DNA of 64,000 bases, from the NCBI GenBank assembly GCA_905221605.1, contig CAJNDS010002635.1:810918-874917 (forward strand), in the 5' to 3' direction. Each line of letters opens with the position of its first letter. The stretch's first letter is position 1. A model generated the notes under the pieces. That model worked only from the letters and a program-made list of their open reading frames with translations, had not been told where the DNA came from and did not search any database. Below are positions 23,413 through 35,900 of this stretch, in pieces. Source of the DNA: Symbiodinium natans. Taxonomy: Eukaryota; Sar; Dinophyceae; Suessiales; Symbiodiniaceae. The position numbers and the translations under genes are program-made.

Positions 23413-23796
23413 AAAGTCTCGCGGAGGCCCCCAAGCCTCCAGTCCAAAAGGCCAGGGTTTGGGGTTTAGGGTTTAGGGTTTAAGGTTTAGGGCCCCAACC
23501 GCAGGGTTTGGGGCTTGGGGTTTCGGGTTCAGGGTTCCGTGCTTAGGGCCCTAACCCTAGGTTTTGGGGTTTAGGGTTGCGGGCTTAGGGTTTCGGGTTT
23601 AGGGTCCCAATTGTAGCGTTTGTTTATCCTAAAGCCCAAAGCATGACTTAAACCCGAACCCCTAAGCCCCTAAGGCCCTAGATCCTAAGCCCTAAACCCT
23701 AAACCCTACACCCTAAATGCTAAACCCTAGCCCAAAACCCTAAACCCTATACCGAAAACCCTAAACCCTAAACCCGACAGATCGCCTGGCAGGTAC

Positions 23797-23833
23797 CTTG
23801 TTCAGCACATGCCGTTCGCGTGAGCCGTGGAGC
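23797..23833 (-). CDS. exon of C-terminal extension: APRLTRTACAEQ
   Basis: It lies between GGGCCAG|GCTCCA and a canonical donor AACAAG|GTACCTG. Phase 0 entry matches the previous exon. Confidence 0.6.
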
Positions 23834-26800
23834 CTGGCCCGAGATGGGACCCCAAAAGGTCGTGGAATACACTTGGGCCTTAAAGGGTTTGGGGTTTAGG
23901 GTTCACCTAAACCCTAAACCCTAGACCCTAAACCCTAGACCCTAGGTTTTAGCGTTTAGGGTTGTGTGGACATGCCTCCGGCTCGCGGGGTTTAGGGGTT
24001 CGGGCTTAGGGGTCGTAAAACCTAAACCCTAAACCCTAAACCCTAAACCCTAAACCCTAAACCCCTTGGGCCTTACAGGGCTCCTTTCAGGGGCGTGTAT
24101 AGTATATGGGCCTTAACGGGTTTCAGGTTGAGGGCTTCCTGGCTTCCTATATAGTAGCTTCAGGGCCTAAGTATATACACCCTAAACCCTAAACCATAAA
24201 CCCTAAACCCTAAACTCTATGGGTACATGGACCCGTCAGACAACACAACGTTGCCTCGGATCTGCTGACGGACGGGGGGAATTCGACTTCTCTCCACGTA
24301 ATCTACATGCACATGTGTACCCTTGTGATTCTTGTGATATATGTCACATAGTCTTGTACATATATATATATATATACATAACCACATACATACATATGGT
24401 ACGGCATACGTAGAGTGTATGTGCTATAGGGGTTTGATGGGAGTCCCTGACAAGAGAAAGTGGCTGCCACTGGGGGCATGCGCTTTGTTCAGGAAGACGT
24501 AGGGTTTAGGGTTTGAGGTTTTAGGGTTTAAGGTTTTAGGGTCTTAGGGTTTGAGGTTTTAGGGTTTGTGGGTTTAAGGTTTTAGGGTTTAAGGCCTCGG
24601 AGCAGGGAGTAAGCAAACTTGCTGTGCGGATTTCAGGGGTGTCGAGGGCTTCGTGCTCCCTGGGGTTAGAAACCCGGAAGCCTTGAACCCTAAAAACCGA
24701 AACCCTAAATCCCTAAACCCCGAAACCCTAAACCCGAAACCCTAAACCCCAAACCCTAAACCCGAAACCCTAAACCCTAAACCCCAAACCCCAAACCCTA
24801 AACCCTAAACCCTAAACCCCTAACCCCTAAACCCTAAACCCTAAACCCTAAACCCTAAACCCCAACCCCTAAACCCTAAACCCCTAAACCCTAGACCCTA
24901 AACCCTAAACCCCTAAACCCCTAAACCCTAAACCCTAAACCCCTAAACCCCAAACCCTAAACTCTTAAACTCTGCCTCAGAGAGTCGGCTCTCTCTTGGG
25001 CTTTCGATTTCTGCTGCGAGGCGCGGGCTCCGGTGACTAGGATAGGGTTTAGGGTTTATGGTTTATGGTTTAGGGTTGATAGGGTTCATAGGGTTCAGAG
25101 GGTTCAGAGGGTTCAGAGGGTTCAGAGAGTTCAGAGGGTTCAGAGGGCTCAGAGAGTTCAGGGGGTTCAGGGTTTTCAGGGTTTAGGGTGTTGGGTGCAG
25201 GGTTTAGGGCTTCTTAAGGGGGAGGACTGTGTGAGCCGGCCCGCCTCTAGAAGCAATCAGGGCCTGGACCGTTGCATCGAGGGCCTTGCACTGCGGCATG
25301 CAAGGGCTTTCTACTATTTTTGCTTAAGGGCACTCCAAAAATGGAAGACAATACTCCCTGTATTGCCCTTTATGAGGAAGAATGTGCTTTTTTTTTTTTT
25401 TTTTTGGGGGGGGGGTGTTCTTAAGCAACTAATTGGTTAAAGATTCGGGATTTAGGATTTGGAGGGCTTGTAGGGTTTAATGCTTATAGGGTTTAGAGTT
25501 TATACGGTTCAGGGTTTGCATAGGGCTCAGGGATTAGAGGGTTAAGGGTTTGCAGAGTTTAGGGTTGAGGTTTTATAGACACGAGTAAGGTTGAGGGCTT
25601 TAGAGGCTTCAGGGCTTATAGGTTCTGGAGCTTAGAGCTTCGGGTCCTGGGGTTTAGGGTTCCCTAAACCCTAAACCCTGAACCCTCAACCCTAAACCCT
25701 GAACCCCAAACCCTGAACCCTAAACCCTGAACCCTAAACCTTCCAAACCGCAAACTCTAAACCCTAAACCCTACATCCTATAGAGGTACGTGTACACTTT
25801 AACATAAACCCTAATAGCCTAGACCCTGAAACCCTTAACCCTCTAAACTCTCTAAACTCGCTGAACCCTCTAAACCCTCTAAAATCCTCCAAACTAACCC
25901 TAAACCCTAAACCCTAAACCCCAAACCCTAAACCCTAAACCCATGGCGGGGACTTGCCTCACAACGGCTTCAGACCCACCCTCACCCCTAACCCCCCCCC
26001 CCCCCCAAAAAAAAAAAAAAAAAAACCTAAAGCCTAAACCCTAAACCCTAGAGTAGTAGGGTTTTTGAGCTTCGCACTTGCGGGTTTCTGGGTTTGAGGG
26101 GCTGAGGGTCGCGAGGTTGAATTCCCAGACACCTCAGAAGGTCTACCCCAGGGGTTGAGTGCCGTGGAATTTGGCACAGATGACATAGTCACGCGTGGCA
26201 TGCGCTCTGCAACTTGAAGTTCTTTGCGGGCACGTGTGTGATTATCGCTTACTATATGAAGAGTTTAGGGTTTAGGGTTTAGGGTTTGGGGTTTAGGGTT
26301 TAGGGTAACTATTCCGACCCCTATAGTGGAAAGAAGAGCCCCTCCCCGATTTCACAAAACAAATGGGAGGCGACCCGAAAGGCATAGCTCGTGTCTTGGG
26401 AGATTCTGGCCCCAAGCCCTAAACCCTAACCCCAAACCCTAAACCCCAAACCAAAAATCCTAAGCCCTGAACAAGATGTTTGGGGGATGTCTGTGTGTCG
26501 GCTCCGAGGTGCCGCCAGACAATCTTGCAAGGGGGTTAGGGATCAGAGTTTTAGGGTTGTAGGGATTTAGGGTTTTAGGGTCTTAGGGTTTTAGGGTTTT
26601 AGGGGTTTAGGGGTTTAGGGTTTTAGGGTTTAGGAGTTTCGGGTTTTAGGGTTTAGGGTTTAGGGCTGAGCTAAACCCTCAACCCTAAACCCTAAACCCT
26701 AAACCCTAAACTATGCAGAGGACCACCCACCTGGCCTCCAAGCAACTGGAGATGCTGACTTGCCATCCATGGTTCTCACCTACAGCTCTCCGACGAGGTT

Positions 26801-26964
26801 TAGGGTTTAGGGTTTAGGGTTTAGGGTTTAGGGTTTAGGGTTTAGGGTTTAGGGTTTAGGGTGTTGGGTTTGAGGGAGGAGGGTTGTGCGCCTGAGTGCG
26901 CTTTCAGGTTTGAGGTTTGGGGTTTGGGGTTGTGGGTTTAGGGTCTAGGGTCGAGGGTCTAGGG

Positions 26965-26995
<31 letters not shown>

Positions 26996-29900
26996 GTGTG
27001 TGTGTGTGTGTTCAGGTTCAAGGTTTTGGGGGCTGAGGTGGGTTGGGGCTCAAGGTTCAATGGGCAATATGTCCATTGACACAAGGAGTTCAAGGCTTCT
27101 TGGCATCCACAATCGGGCTTTAGGAGGCTTAGGGGTCTTTTTGGGGCTTATTGAGTTGAGGGCACTAAACCCAAAACCCTACACCCTAAACTGGTGTAAA
27201 GGGGTTTAGGGATAAATGTGTTTGCATCGCGAGCTGAGGGGGAGCCTTGTAGGGTTTTCACAGAGGTTTCACAAAGGTTTAAGGTTTACGAAACCACTAA
27301 ACCCTGAACCCTAAACCCTAAACCCTAAACCCTAACCCTAAACCCTAAACCCTAAACCCTAAACCCTAAACCCTAAACCCTAAACCCTAAACCCTAAACC
27401 CTAAACCCTAAACCCTAAACCCTAGAGTTGGGGGGTTCAGGATAGGGTGCCTAAACCCTTAACCCTAAGCCCTAAGTTCACGGCCTAGGGCTTAGGGCTT
27501 CGGGGTTTAGGGGCCTGGGGTCCGTCCCCGGCCTGTGGCGACAAGGTCGGCAAAGTGCGGCTGCAGCACGTCCTGGTCGTCAGCATGTGCGTGTGGGGGG
27601 GGGGGGGGGGGGGGGTAGGGTTTAGGGTTTAGGGTTTAGGGTTTAGGGTTTAGGGTTTAGGGTTTAGGGTTTAGGGTTTAGGGTTTAGGGTTTAGGGTTT
27701 AGGGTTTAGGGTTTCGGGTTTAGGGTTTAGGGTTTAGGGTTTAGGGTTTAGGGTTTAGTAACTCAGGGCTCAGGGCTTAGGGTTTAGGGATTAGGCTTTA
27801 GGGTTTAGGGGTTGGGGGGTTGGGGGGTTGCGGGGTTGGGGGGTTGGGGGTTTGGGGTTTGGGGCTTAGGGTTTAGGGGCCGGTCTTGCTGGGTCTTGAT
27901 AACTCGTCACTTCCTTTCATTCCTCTGTTGTACGTTGCCAAACCAGGGTGCACGATTCGATTGCGCGCTTTCGATTAACCCACGAAACCCCCTAAACCCA
28001 AACCTGATCACACCCTTTGCAGCACGGGATGCATTCAGACGAACAGGAGAAGGGAGTTTAGGGTTTAGGCTTTAGGCGTTAGGGTTCAGGAGTCCTCTGA
28101 TAGCCGAGCGAAGGTGCCAAGCCCGTGGACCTGCACTTGGGGCGGGGCATTCGGGCGCGGGGGGGAGGGGGGGGAGGGGGTTAGGGTTTAGGATTTATAT
28201 AGGGTTTAGGGTTTCAGGGTTCAGGGTTCAGGGTTTAGGGTTTAGGGTGGAGGAGGGGAATCGACAAGGATCTGCAATCCTGCGCAGCCTAAACTCGCAA
28301 AATGACTGCAAGACCATCGCCAGGCCGGCTTCACTTCTTGGTCCTGCTGCTACCCCCAAAACCCTAAACCCTAAACCCTAAACCCTAAACCCTAAACCCT
28401 CAACCCTAAACCCCAAAACCCTGGATCTTGGGATGTTCCCTATTAAAAATCCCTGATAAGGACAGTTTGTATAAGGGGAAACATCCCAACCTAAATCGAA
28501 AAAATTGCCGGCTCTGCAACGAAGCAGCATCCGACCCACTGCCAAAACTGTGAAAGAGGCACACTGTGCTTCCGGGCTTTGGGGTTTGGGGTTTAGGGTC
28601 GCCGCTTTTCCCGAACACGTGCGCAACATGCGAGAGCCATGGCCAAAACCCTAAACCCTAAACCCTAAACCCTAAACCCTAAACCCTCTTTTCGGCACAG
28701 TTTAGGGCTTCGGGCTCCGGGCTAAGGGGGGATGGTCGAAGCTGTGATGTAGAAGGACAAGTTACCCTCTTGTGCCGGGAGTCCATGCCCAAATCTACAT
28801 GGCCCTTAGGGCCTTAGGGTTTAGGGTTTAAAGTTTAGGGTTTAGGGTTTCGGGTTTAGGGTTTAGGGTTTAGGGCAGCCCAACTCTACACGGCCCAGCC
28901 CTACTGGGTGTTGAATTCTCGGGCAGCTTGAACATTGGGCACATAGGCCAAGCAGATGTAGGCACTCAATACGGTTAAACTTGTCCTGAATGTAGTTGGT
29001 AACCCTAAACCCTAAACCCTAAACCCTAAACCCTAAACCTTAAACCCTAAGCCCTAAACCCTTCATTAACACTAAGACAACGCGCCGCACCTTCCCAGCA
29101 CCACCTTTCCAGGGCGGACGCACCTTGAAAGGAGCTGGAGTTCCGCCAAGGATCGCAAGGGGGGGTTTCGGGTTTCGGGTTTAGGACCCTAAACCCTAAA
29201 CCCTAAACCCTAAACCCTAAACCCCTAAACCCTAAACCCTACACCCTACACCCTAAACCCTAAGCCGGTTCCGGAACCTCTTTAGAGGTACATATCACTG
29301 GAAAGGATGATGAGACTGATCCACCCCTCTCCACTCCTTGCTGCAGCAAGCAAACTCCAAGGATTAAGACAACCCTAAACCCTAAACCCTAAACCCTAAA
29401 CCCCTACGGTTCTAGGCACCACCTTAAGGGGTCTGAGGGAGAGTCCCATGATGAACCAGGAACTCCCAGGGTAGTTGCGTGGTCCCTTACTATGGGCCCT
29501 TAAAAGGGGACCCCTTGTATACCCCTTAGATACCCATTAAAAAAAAACCCAAAGGCCCATACTTCAGAACCCTTTAAGGAATTCAAGGGCCCATGTGAAG
29601 GGCCCGTGAAACTACTCTCTTAGGAACCCTGAACCTTTCACTGCTAAACCCTAAACCCTAAACCCTAAACCTCAAACCCTAAACCCTAAGCCCTGAGGAT
29701 TTTTTAGCCTCATCCACTCCACCACTGCCCCTCAAGCACCAGTAAGCCAACCCTGTGCGAGGCTCACGGCTGAAAAGCTCCAATGTTTAGGGTTTAGGGT
29801 TTAGGGTTTTGGGTTTAGGGTTTAGGATTTCGGGTTTAGGGTTTTGGGGTTCTTTTTGGGTTACCTACGCCCCGACAAACCCACAAACCGAAACGCTTGC

Positions 29901-32900
29901 AGGCGAAAACCTAACGCGAGCCGAGGGGCCAAGGCTGCTCCCAGCAAGGCAAAGTGCACCTTGTAGGGGTTTAGGGTTTAGGGTTTAGGGTTTAGGGTTT
30001 AGGGTTTAGGGTACCCAAGGTTCCCTAAGGGCTCCCTCAGGTTCCCTAAGGCGACAATTCTCTAAAATTTAGGGTTTAAGGTTTAGGGTTTAGGTCTAGG
30101 GTTTCTCAACTTCAGATTCGAAGACCCGTCGTAGACTGCCAGGAATGCAGTCGCCCCTTTGCAATGAAATTCCTAAATTATATCTATACCTCTCTCTCTC
30201 TATATATATATGCAAAAAAATCACAGGGGCCGCCTTGTTGTAAGTTGCAAAAGGACTATATGTTTAGGGTTTGAGGCACTAAGGTTCCTAAAAACCTGCA
30301 ATGTATGGTTGAGGGTTTAGGGTTTAGGGTTTAGGGTTTAGGGTTTAGGGTTTAGGGTTTAGGGCTGGAAGCAAAGGCGAGAGGCGAGAGCCACGCCCGA
30401 CTCAAAGGCCGAACTCAGCACCGGCATCGCACCTCGGTTCTCTGGGGCGTAGAAGCCCTAAACCCTAAACCCTAAAGCCCTGAACTCTCAACCCTAAACC
30501 TAAACCCTTGAGAGCCCGCAGGGTTTTGCGTGTTCAGGGTTCAGATTTGAGGGTTTAGGGATCAGCAGGTTTAGAGGTTTAGGAGGTCTTTCGGAGGCTT
30601 AGAGATTCAACGTAGGTCTTACAGGGTGTACAGGGCGCATAGAGTTGTAGGATGTTTCGGGTTTGCAGCTTTCGGGAACCTACTTTCTGGTACTCAGCAA
30701 ATTGAGTTTTGGGTTATTCTGGTAGGGTCTAGGGATTTGACTTCTTGGCATTGGGATTCGGGTGTAGGGTAGGTCTTTAAGGTTTGGGTCTTGAGAGTTC
30801 GAGACTTTGAGGGCTTGTGGCGTCTGCGTGCATCAAACATGGTAAACGACAGGAGTACTGCACGTGGGCACGAAGGCGGCTTGGCCACGGGGAATCTCGC
30901 AACGGCGCATCTGCAACCCCCCTCCTCCCCCCCCCCCCCCTGCACCCTCCAAACGCTACGAACCCTAAATCCCCAGTACCACCTTCGACCCTATACCCTA
31001 ACAAGATAACCTTAACCCTAAACCATCAAACCCTAAACCCATACTTCCATGAAGCCCGACACCCTCAAACTTCATGTAACCCCTAGAAGAACCTCGAAAA
31101 CCCTATAAGCCCTAAACCATAAACCTTGGCTGCACTCAGGAGGGTAGCGATAAATTAAACTTTTAGCTGCCTTAATAAGGAACCCAATGAACCCAAAAAA
31201 GGTAAGGATCTAAAGTTGCAGTAAAGTACCACAAAGAAACCCTCTCCTGGGGCCTCGAGCCGCGTTCTAAGGCCCACAAAGACATGGCGACAGTCTGCTC
31301 GATACCTCGAAGGTTTCTAGGAGTGGTTGGGATCGAGTTCGAATTCCCATCAATATGTTCTTGTCCTTTGTCTAGCTGTCGGTACTTGTCGGTAGCTACA
31401 GATCCTATAGAAGGAGCTCTCAGATACGGTTTCCATGTGAGTCCACGAACCATGTATTCTTACTGTTGACCGGTGAACGCGTTAAAGGCGAGGATTTAGC
31501 AGGTGATCCGAAAGCTTAATGATGATTGACCACAAAGCCGCCCCCCAAAACAAAAAAAACACGGAACACACAAACATATATTATATGTATATATATATAC
31601 ATATAATCAAAGAACAATAAGTCAATAAACAAATACGTAATAGACAACCCCGTAAACCGTTTATAAGCCCTCAACCCTCAACCCTCTCCTACTTCTGAGG
31701 GCAAAGCCTAAACCCTCAACCCGCAACCAAGAGAGAGAGAGAGAGAGAGAGCATGTGGTTGGTATTTTGCTCGCGGTTTCGAACATCGGGATCCCCAAGA
31801 CTGTTTTTCTAAAGAAGCTTCTTCAACATCATGGAGACTAGCCACGGTACAACCCCTGAACCCTGAACCCTACACCCTGATACCTCATGCAAAATCCTAA
31901 GACCTAGGCCCTCCGCCATGTACGAGGTAAAGGGTTCCCCTTTTTGGAGATCACCCGAGAGGGCTCAAAACAAAACAGCAATTCGGTAAGAACAGCCTAA
32001 GCCCCAGACCCCGAACCCCAAACCCAAAACCCTGAACTCCACCCTAAGACTAGGCGACTTCATGGGCTCCGTGAAGATCATGCAGAAAATTCACTCTAGG
32101 GCTGAGAGCAGCTGGCTTGAGATTTAGATCTAGCAGCCCCAGAGCGAGGGAGGGGAGCACACCCTCCCTAAACCCCACCTGAACCCTAAACAAACCCTAA
32201 ACCCTAAACCCTAAACCCTAAACCCTAAACCCTAAACCCTAAACCCTAAACCCTAAACCCTAAACCCTAAACCCTAAACCCTAAACCCCAACCCCCCAAC
32301 CCAAACCCCCCACCCCCAAAAAAAGAAAAACAAGCTTCAGGCCTCCTCAAGCCTTCTAAGGGGATGATGGGGGGAACTCTGGGATGTTCCCCCGATGTTC
32401 CCCCTTATACTAACAGTCCTTCATGTCTAGGGTTTAGGGTTTAGGGTTTAGGGTTTAGGGTTTAGGGTTACATAAGGATTGTAGTAAGGGGGTACTAGAA
32501 TCACTATTAAGGACTGTTAGTATAATGGGGGAGCATCCCAAGGAGAACCCCCCCCTGAACCCTAAACCCTGAACCCTAAACCCTAAACCCTAAACCCCAA
32601 ACCCCAAACCCTAAACCCTAAACCCCAAACCCCAAACCCCAAACCCGAACGCCGACCTTGCAGTGAAGGCTTCAGCACCAGTGCGGCTATGGGTGCCTCT
32701 CCGGATCTCCGCGGAGCTTGATCTACTATTTGCTTAAGAACCCCGAACACATGTTCTTCAATATTAAGGGTAATATAGGGATTGTCTTGGTTTTGTTCAT
32801 ATTCTTTTGGGGTTCTTAAACAAGTAGTAGTGATAGACTTAATGGAAGAAAGTTTGGGGTTCTTAGGGCTTTAGGGTTTAGGGGTTAGGGGTTTCGGGCT

Positions 32901-35900
32901 TTAGGGCTTTAGGGCTTTAGGGTTTAGGGTTTGGGGTTTAGGGTTCTTAGGGTTCTTGGGGTTCTTGACTTGATGGAGGAAAGTTTGGGGTTCTTAGTTT
33001 AGGGTTTAGGGTTTATGGCTTTAGGGTTTAGGGTTTAGGGGATTAGGGCTGAGAGTTCTTAGGGTTGTTAGGGTTGTTAGGGTTCTTTGGGTTCAGGGTT
33101 CAGGACAGTTTGGGGTTTAGGGGTGAGGGTTTAGTTTAGGGTTTAGGGTTCTCAGGGTTCTTAGGGTTTAGGGCTGAGGGTTTCGGGTTTTGTAGGCCTC
33201 TCAAAAGCAAAACTCTAAACCCTAAACCCTAAACCCTAAACCCTAAACCCTAAACCCTAAACCCTAAACCCCTAAACCCTAAACCCTAAACCCTGAACCC
33301 TAAGCCTCTGAAACTCGAACTCTTCTGGGGAACTAGAGCTGTGCAGGAGCTTCGGGCTTCGGGCTTCCTAAACTCTAAACCCTAAAACCCTTTTGGTTTC
33401 ACCGGTTGAGGGTTTGAGTTTGGCTTGTGGCGATCGAGGGTCGAGGGTTCTAGGGTTTTGGAGGGCTACAATAATAAAGTTTAGGATTGAGGCAGTGGTC
33501 TTTCTCTGTGTGTGTCTTTAGGGTTTGGCAGTGGCGCACTGCTTACATCCATCAATATGGGCTTGCATGCTCAACAGCAGAGATGTGTGTGTGTGTGTGT
33601 GTGTGTGTTTGTTTGTGTGTTTGTGTGTGTGTGTGTGTGTGTGGGTGGGTGGGTGTGGGTTGTTTGCTCACGATCATTTTCGCAGGGTCCACTGCTCTTT
33701 CTTCTGCTGTTCGTATTGCTCCTGCTTTTGCGGTGATGAGGTTTAGGGTTTAGGGTTTAGGGTTTAGGGTTTGGGGTTTAGGGTTTAGGGTTTAGGGTTG
33801 TCCAGCTTGTAGTGTGAGGGGGAGGGAGGAAAGTCCACCCCCTCCAAAAAAAAGACAAATCCGGAACACATGCTCTGAAGCCCGAATCGGTTCTAGGGTT
33901 CAGGATCTAAGCTAGGGTTTAGGTTTAGGGTTTAGGGTTTAGGGTTTAGGGTTTAGGGTTTAGGGTTTAGGGTTTAGGGTTTAGGGTTTAGGGTTTAGGG
34001 TTTAGGGTTTAGGGTTTAGGGTTAGGGTTTGAGGTTTGAGGGTTGAGGGGTGAGCCACCCCCCTCCCACCCCCACCCCACCCCCCAACCCCCACCCCACC
34101 CCCCCTCCCCCACCCCCCCACCCCGCCGCCCACCCCCCCCCCCCCCCCGCCCCCAACCCCCCTCCTCCGCCCCACCCCCCTCCCCCACCCCCCCCACCCA
34201 CCCCCCAAAAAATATAACAAATAAACCAAGACCCAAAAACCCCCAATACATGCAACAACCCCAAAAAAAACATAAGATAGAATAATAGCAATAATAATAC
34301 TCCCAAAAGCACGAAACACCCCCCCCCCCCCAAAAAAAAAAAAAAAAAAAAATCCAAAAACAAAACAAAACCGTGCCTTGCACCGAGCGAGGTCTTCCAA
34401 GCTCACCACACCCTGGGAGAGCCCCATGATTAGGGGTCGTTACATGGCCCCCTTTTTGGTTCAGGGTTTAGGGTTTAGGGTTTAGGGGTCGTTCCATGGT
34501 CCAAGCATATCCCTTTTTGGGGGGTTCCTATATAAGGCTGGCAGAACTTGGGAGAGTTGCATGAAGGATCTGACCGATCGAAAGCTGCCCTGCAAGCCTA
34601 AGTAGACTAAGGGTTTAGGGTTTAGGGTTTACTGCACCCTGAACCTTGGCTGTGGGTTTGGCACAAGACGAGAAGAACAACAGGCGCCCCAAGAAAAGGA
34701 ACTATGACTGGATTTCAGTTATTTCAGATTCCGAAAAAATCACGATGAAGAGACCCCTAAGAGACCTCTAGTCGAACCCCTTCATCGTCAGTTTTTTTTT
34801 TTTTGGGGGGGGGGGGTACCCTAAACCCTAAACCCTAAACGCTAAACCTTAATCCCTTGAAGGCTTAGGGTTATCGTTGCGCAGGCGACGAAAAGCAGAA
34901 CTACCCCATGACCGCAGTCATGTGTCCTCATCCATGACTTTGCGGTGTAATATAGGGGCCGGAATAACTACTAACAGTTTTCCCTTCTGGTCCCTTTGGA
35001 ATTATGCTACACTAACCCCCAAAACCCTGTTCTAAAAACTAAGGCCCCTATGCTACTAAACCCTAAACCCTAAACCCTAAACCCTTTTGGGTTTTGGGTT
35101 TAAAGGCCTGAGGCTCCCAAAACCTACGAACAAGTCTTCGACCCAGCATCCCCCAGAGATGACCTTTGAGCCCTTCAACCACATTGCACAAGCTCGTTTA
35201 GGGTTTAGGGTTTAGGGTTTAGGGTGTAGGGTTTAATAACCTTAATGAAGCTCTAAAGCACATTAAGCAGCCTCGTTTAGGGTTTAGGAAGCAAGCCTAA
35301 GCCCTAAACCTTATAAAGGCCGGTCTCTGTATCTGAGTACCCGTATACCTTAACATAAGCCCCTATATATCCAAACCGTACTTTTTGAGACCACCAACCA
35401 ATATAACCTAAACCCGAAACTCTGAACCCCAAACCCCAAACCCCTTCTAACTCAAGCCCGGACCCCTAAACACTCCAACCCGCCGCCCGAAAGCCCCTGA
35501 ATCTCAAAACCAGTACACCTCAAAACTCAACGCCCCCAAGCATTTTTAACCTTTACGCTTTACACCGAAGTCACACCCCTACGTATCTCAACCCCAAACC
35601 CTAAGCCCTAAACCCTACACCCTAAGCCCTAAACCCGAAAAACCTTAAACCCTAAACCCTAAACCCTAAATAAACCCTAAACCCTAACCCCTCCCCCGCC
35701 GGCCTCGGTCAAACTCTCATCCACCGCGAGGCGCACGCGGCTGCCGGTCGCTGTGGACACATCCTTCTCGGGTTTTGGGTTTAGGGCTTAGGATCCCAGA
35801 GAAGATCTGGGGTTTAGGGTTTAGGGTTTATTTAGGGTTTAGCGTTTAGGGTTTAGGGTTTAGAGTCCGCCGACCCTGGCAGCGTGTTGACGCCCCCAAA

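Noticed and set aside
25033-25440. 135-codon plus-strand frame with VQRVQRVQR repeats
   Set aside because: It is the translation of the GGGTTCAGA array and a family C element; real minus-strand exons overlap it.
33487-33753. Cys/Val-rich plus-strand frames
   Set aside because: Translation of a (TG)n microsatellite.
34002-34427. Long glycine/phenylalanine-rich minus-strand frames
   Set aside because: They run through a C-rich and C/A homopolymer block. Only the first 12 codons (34377-34412) are a real MenC exon.
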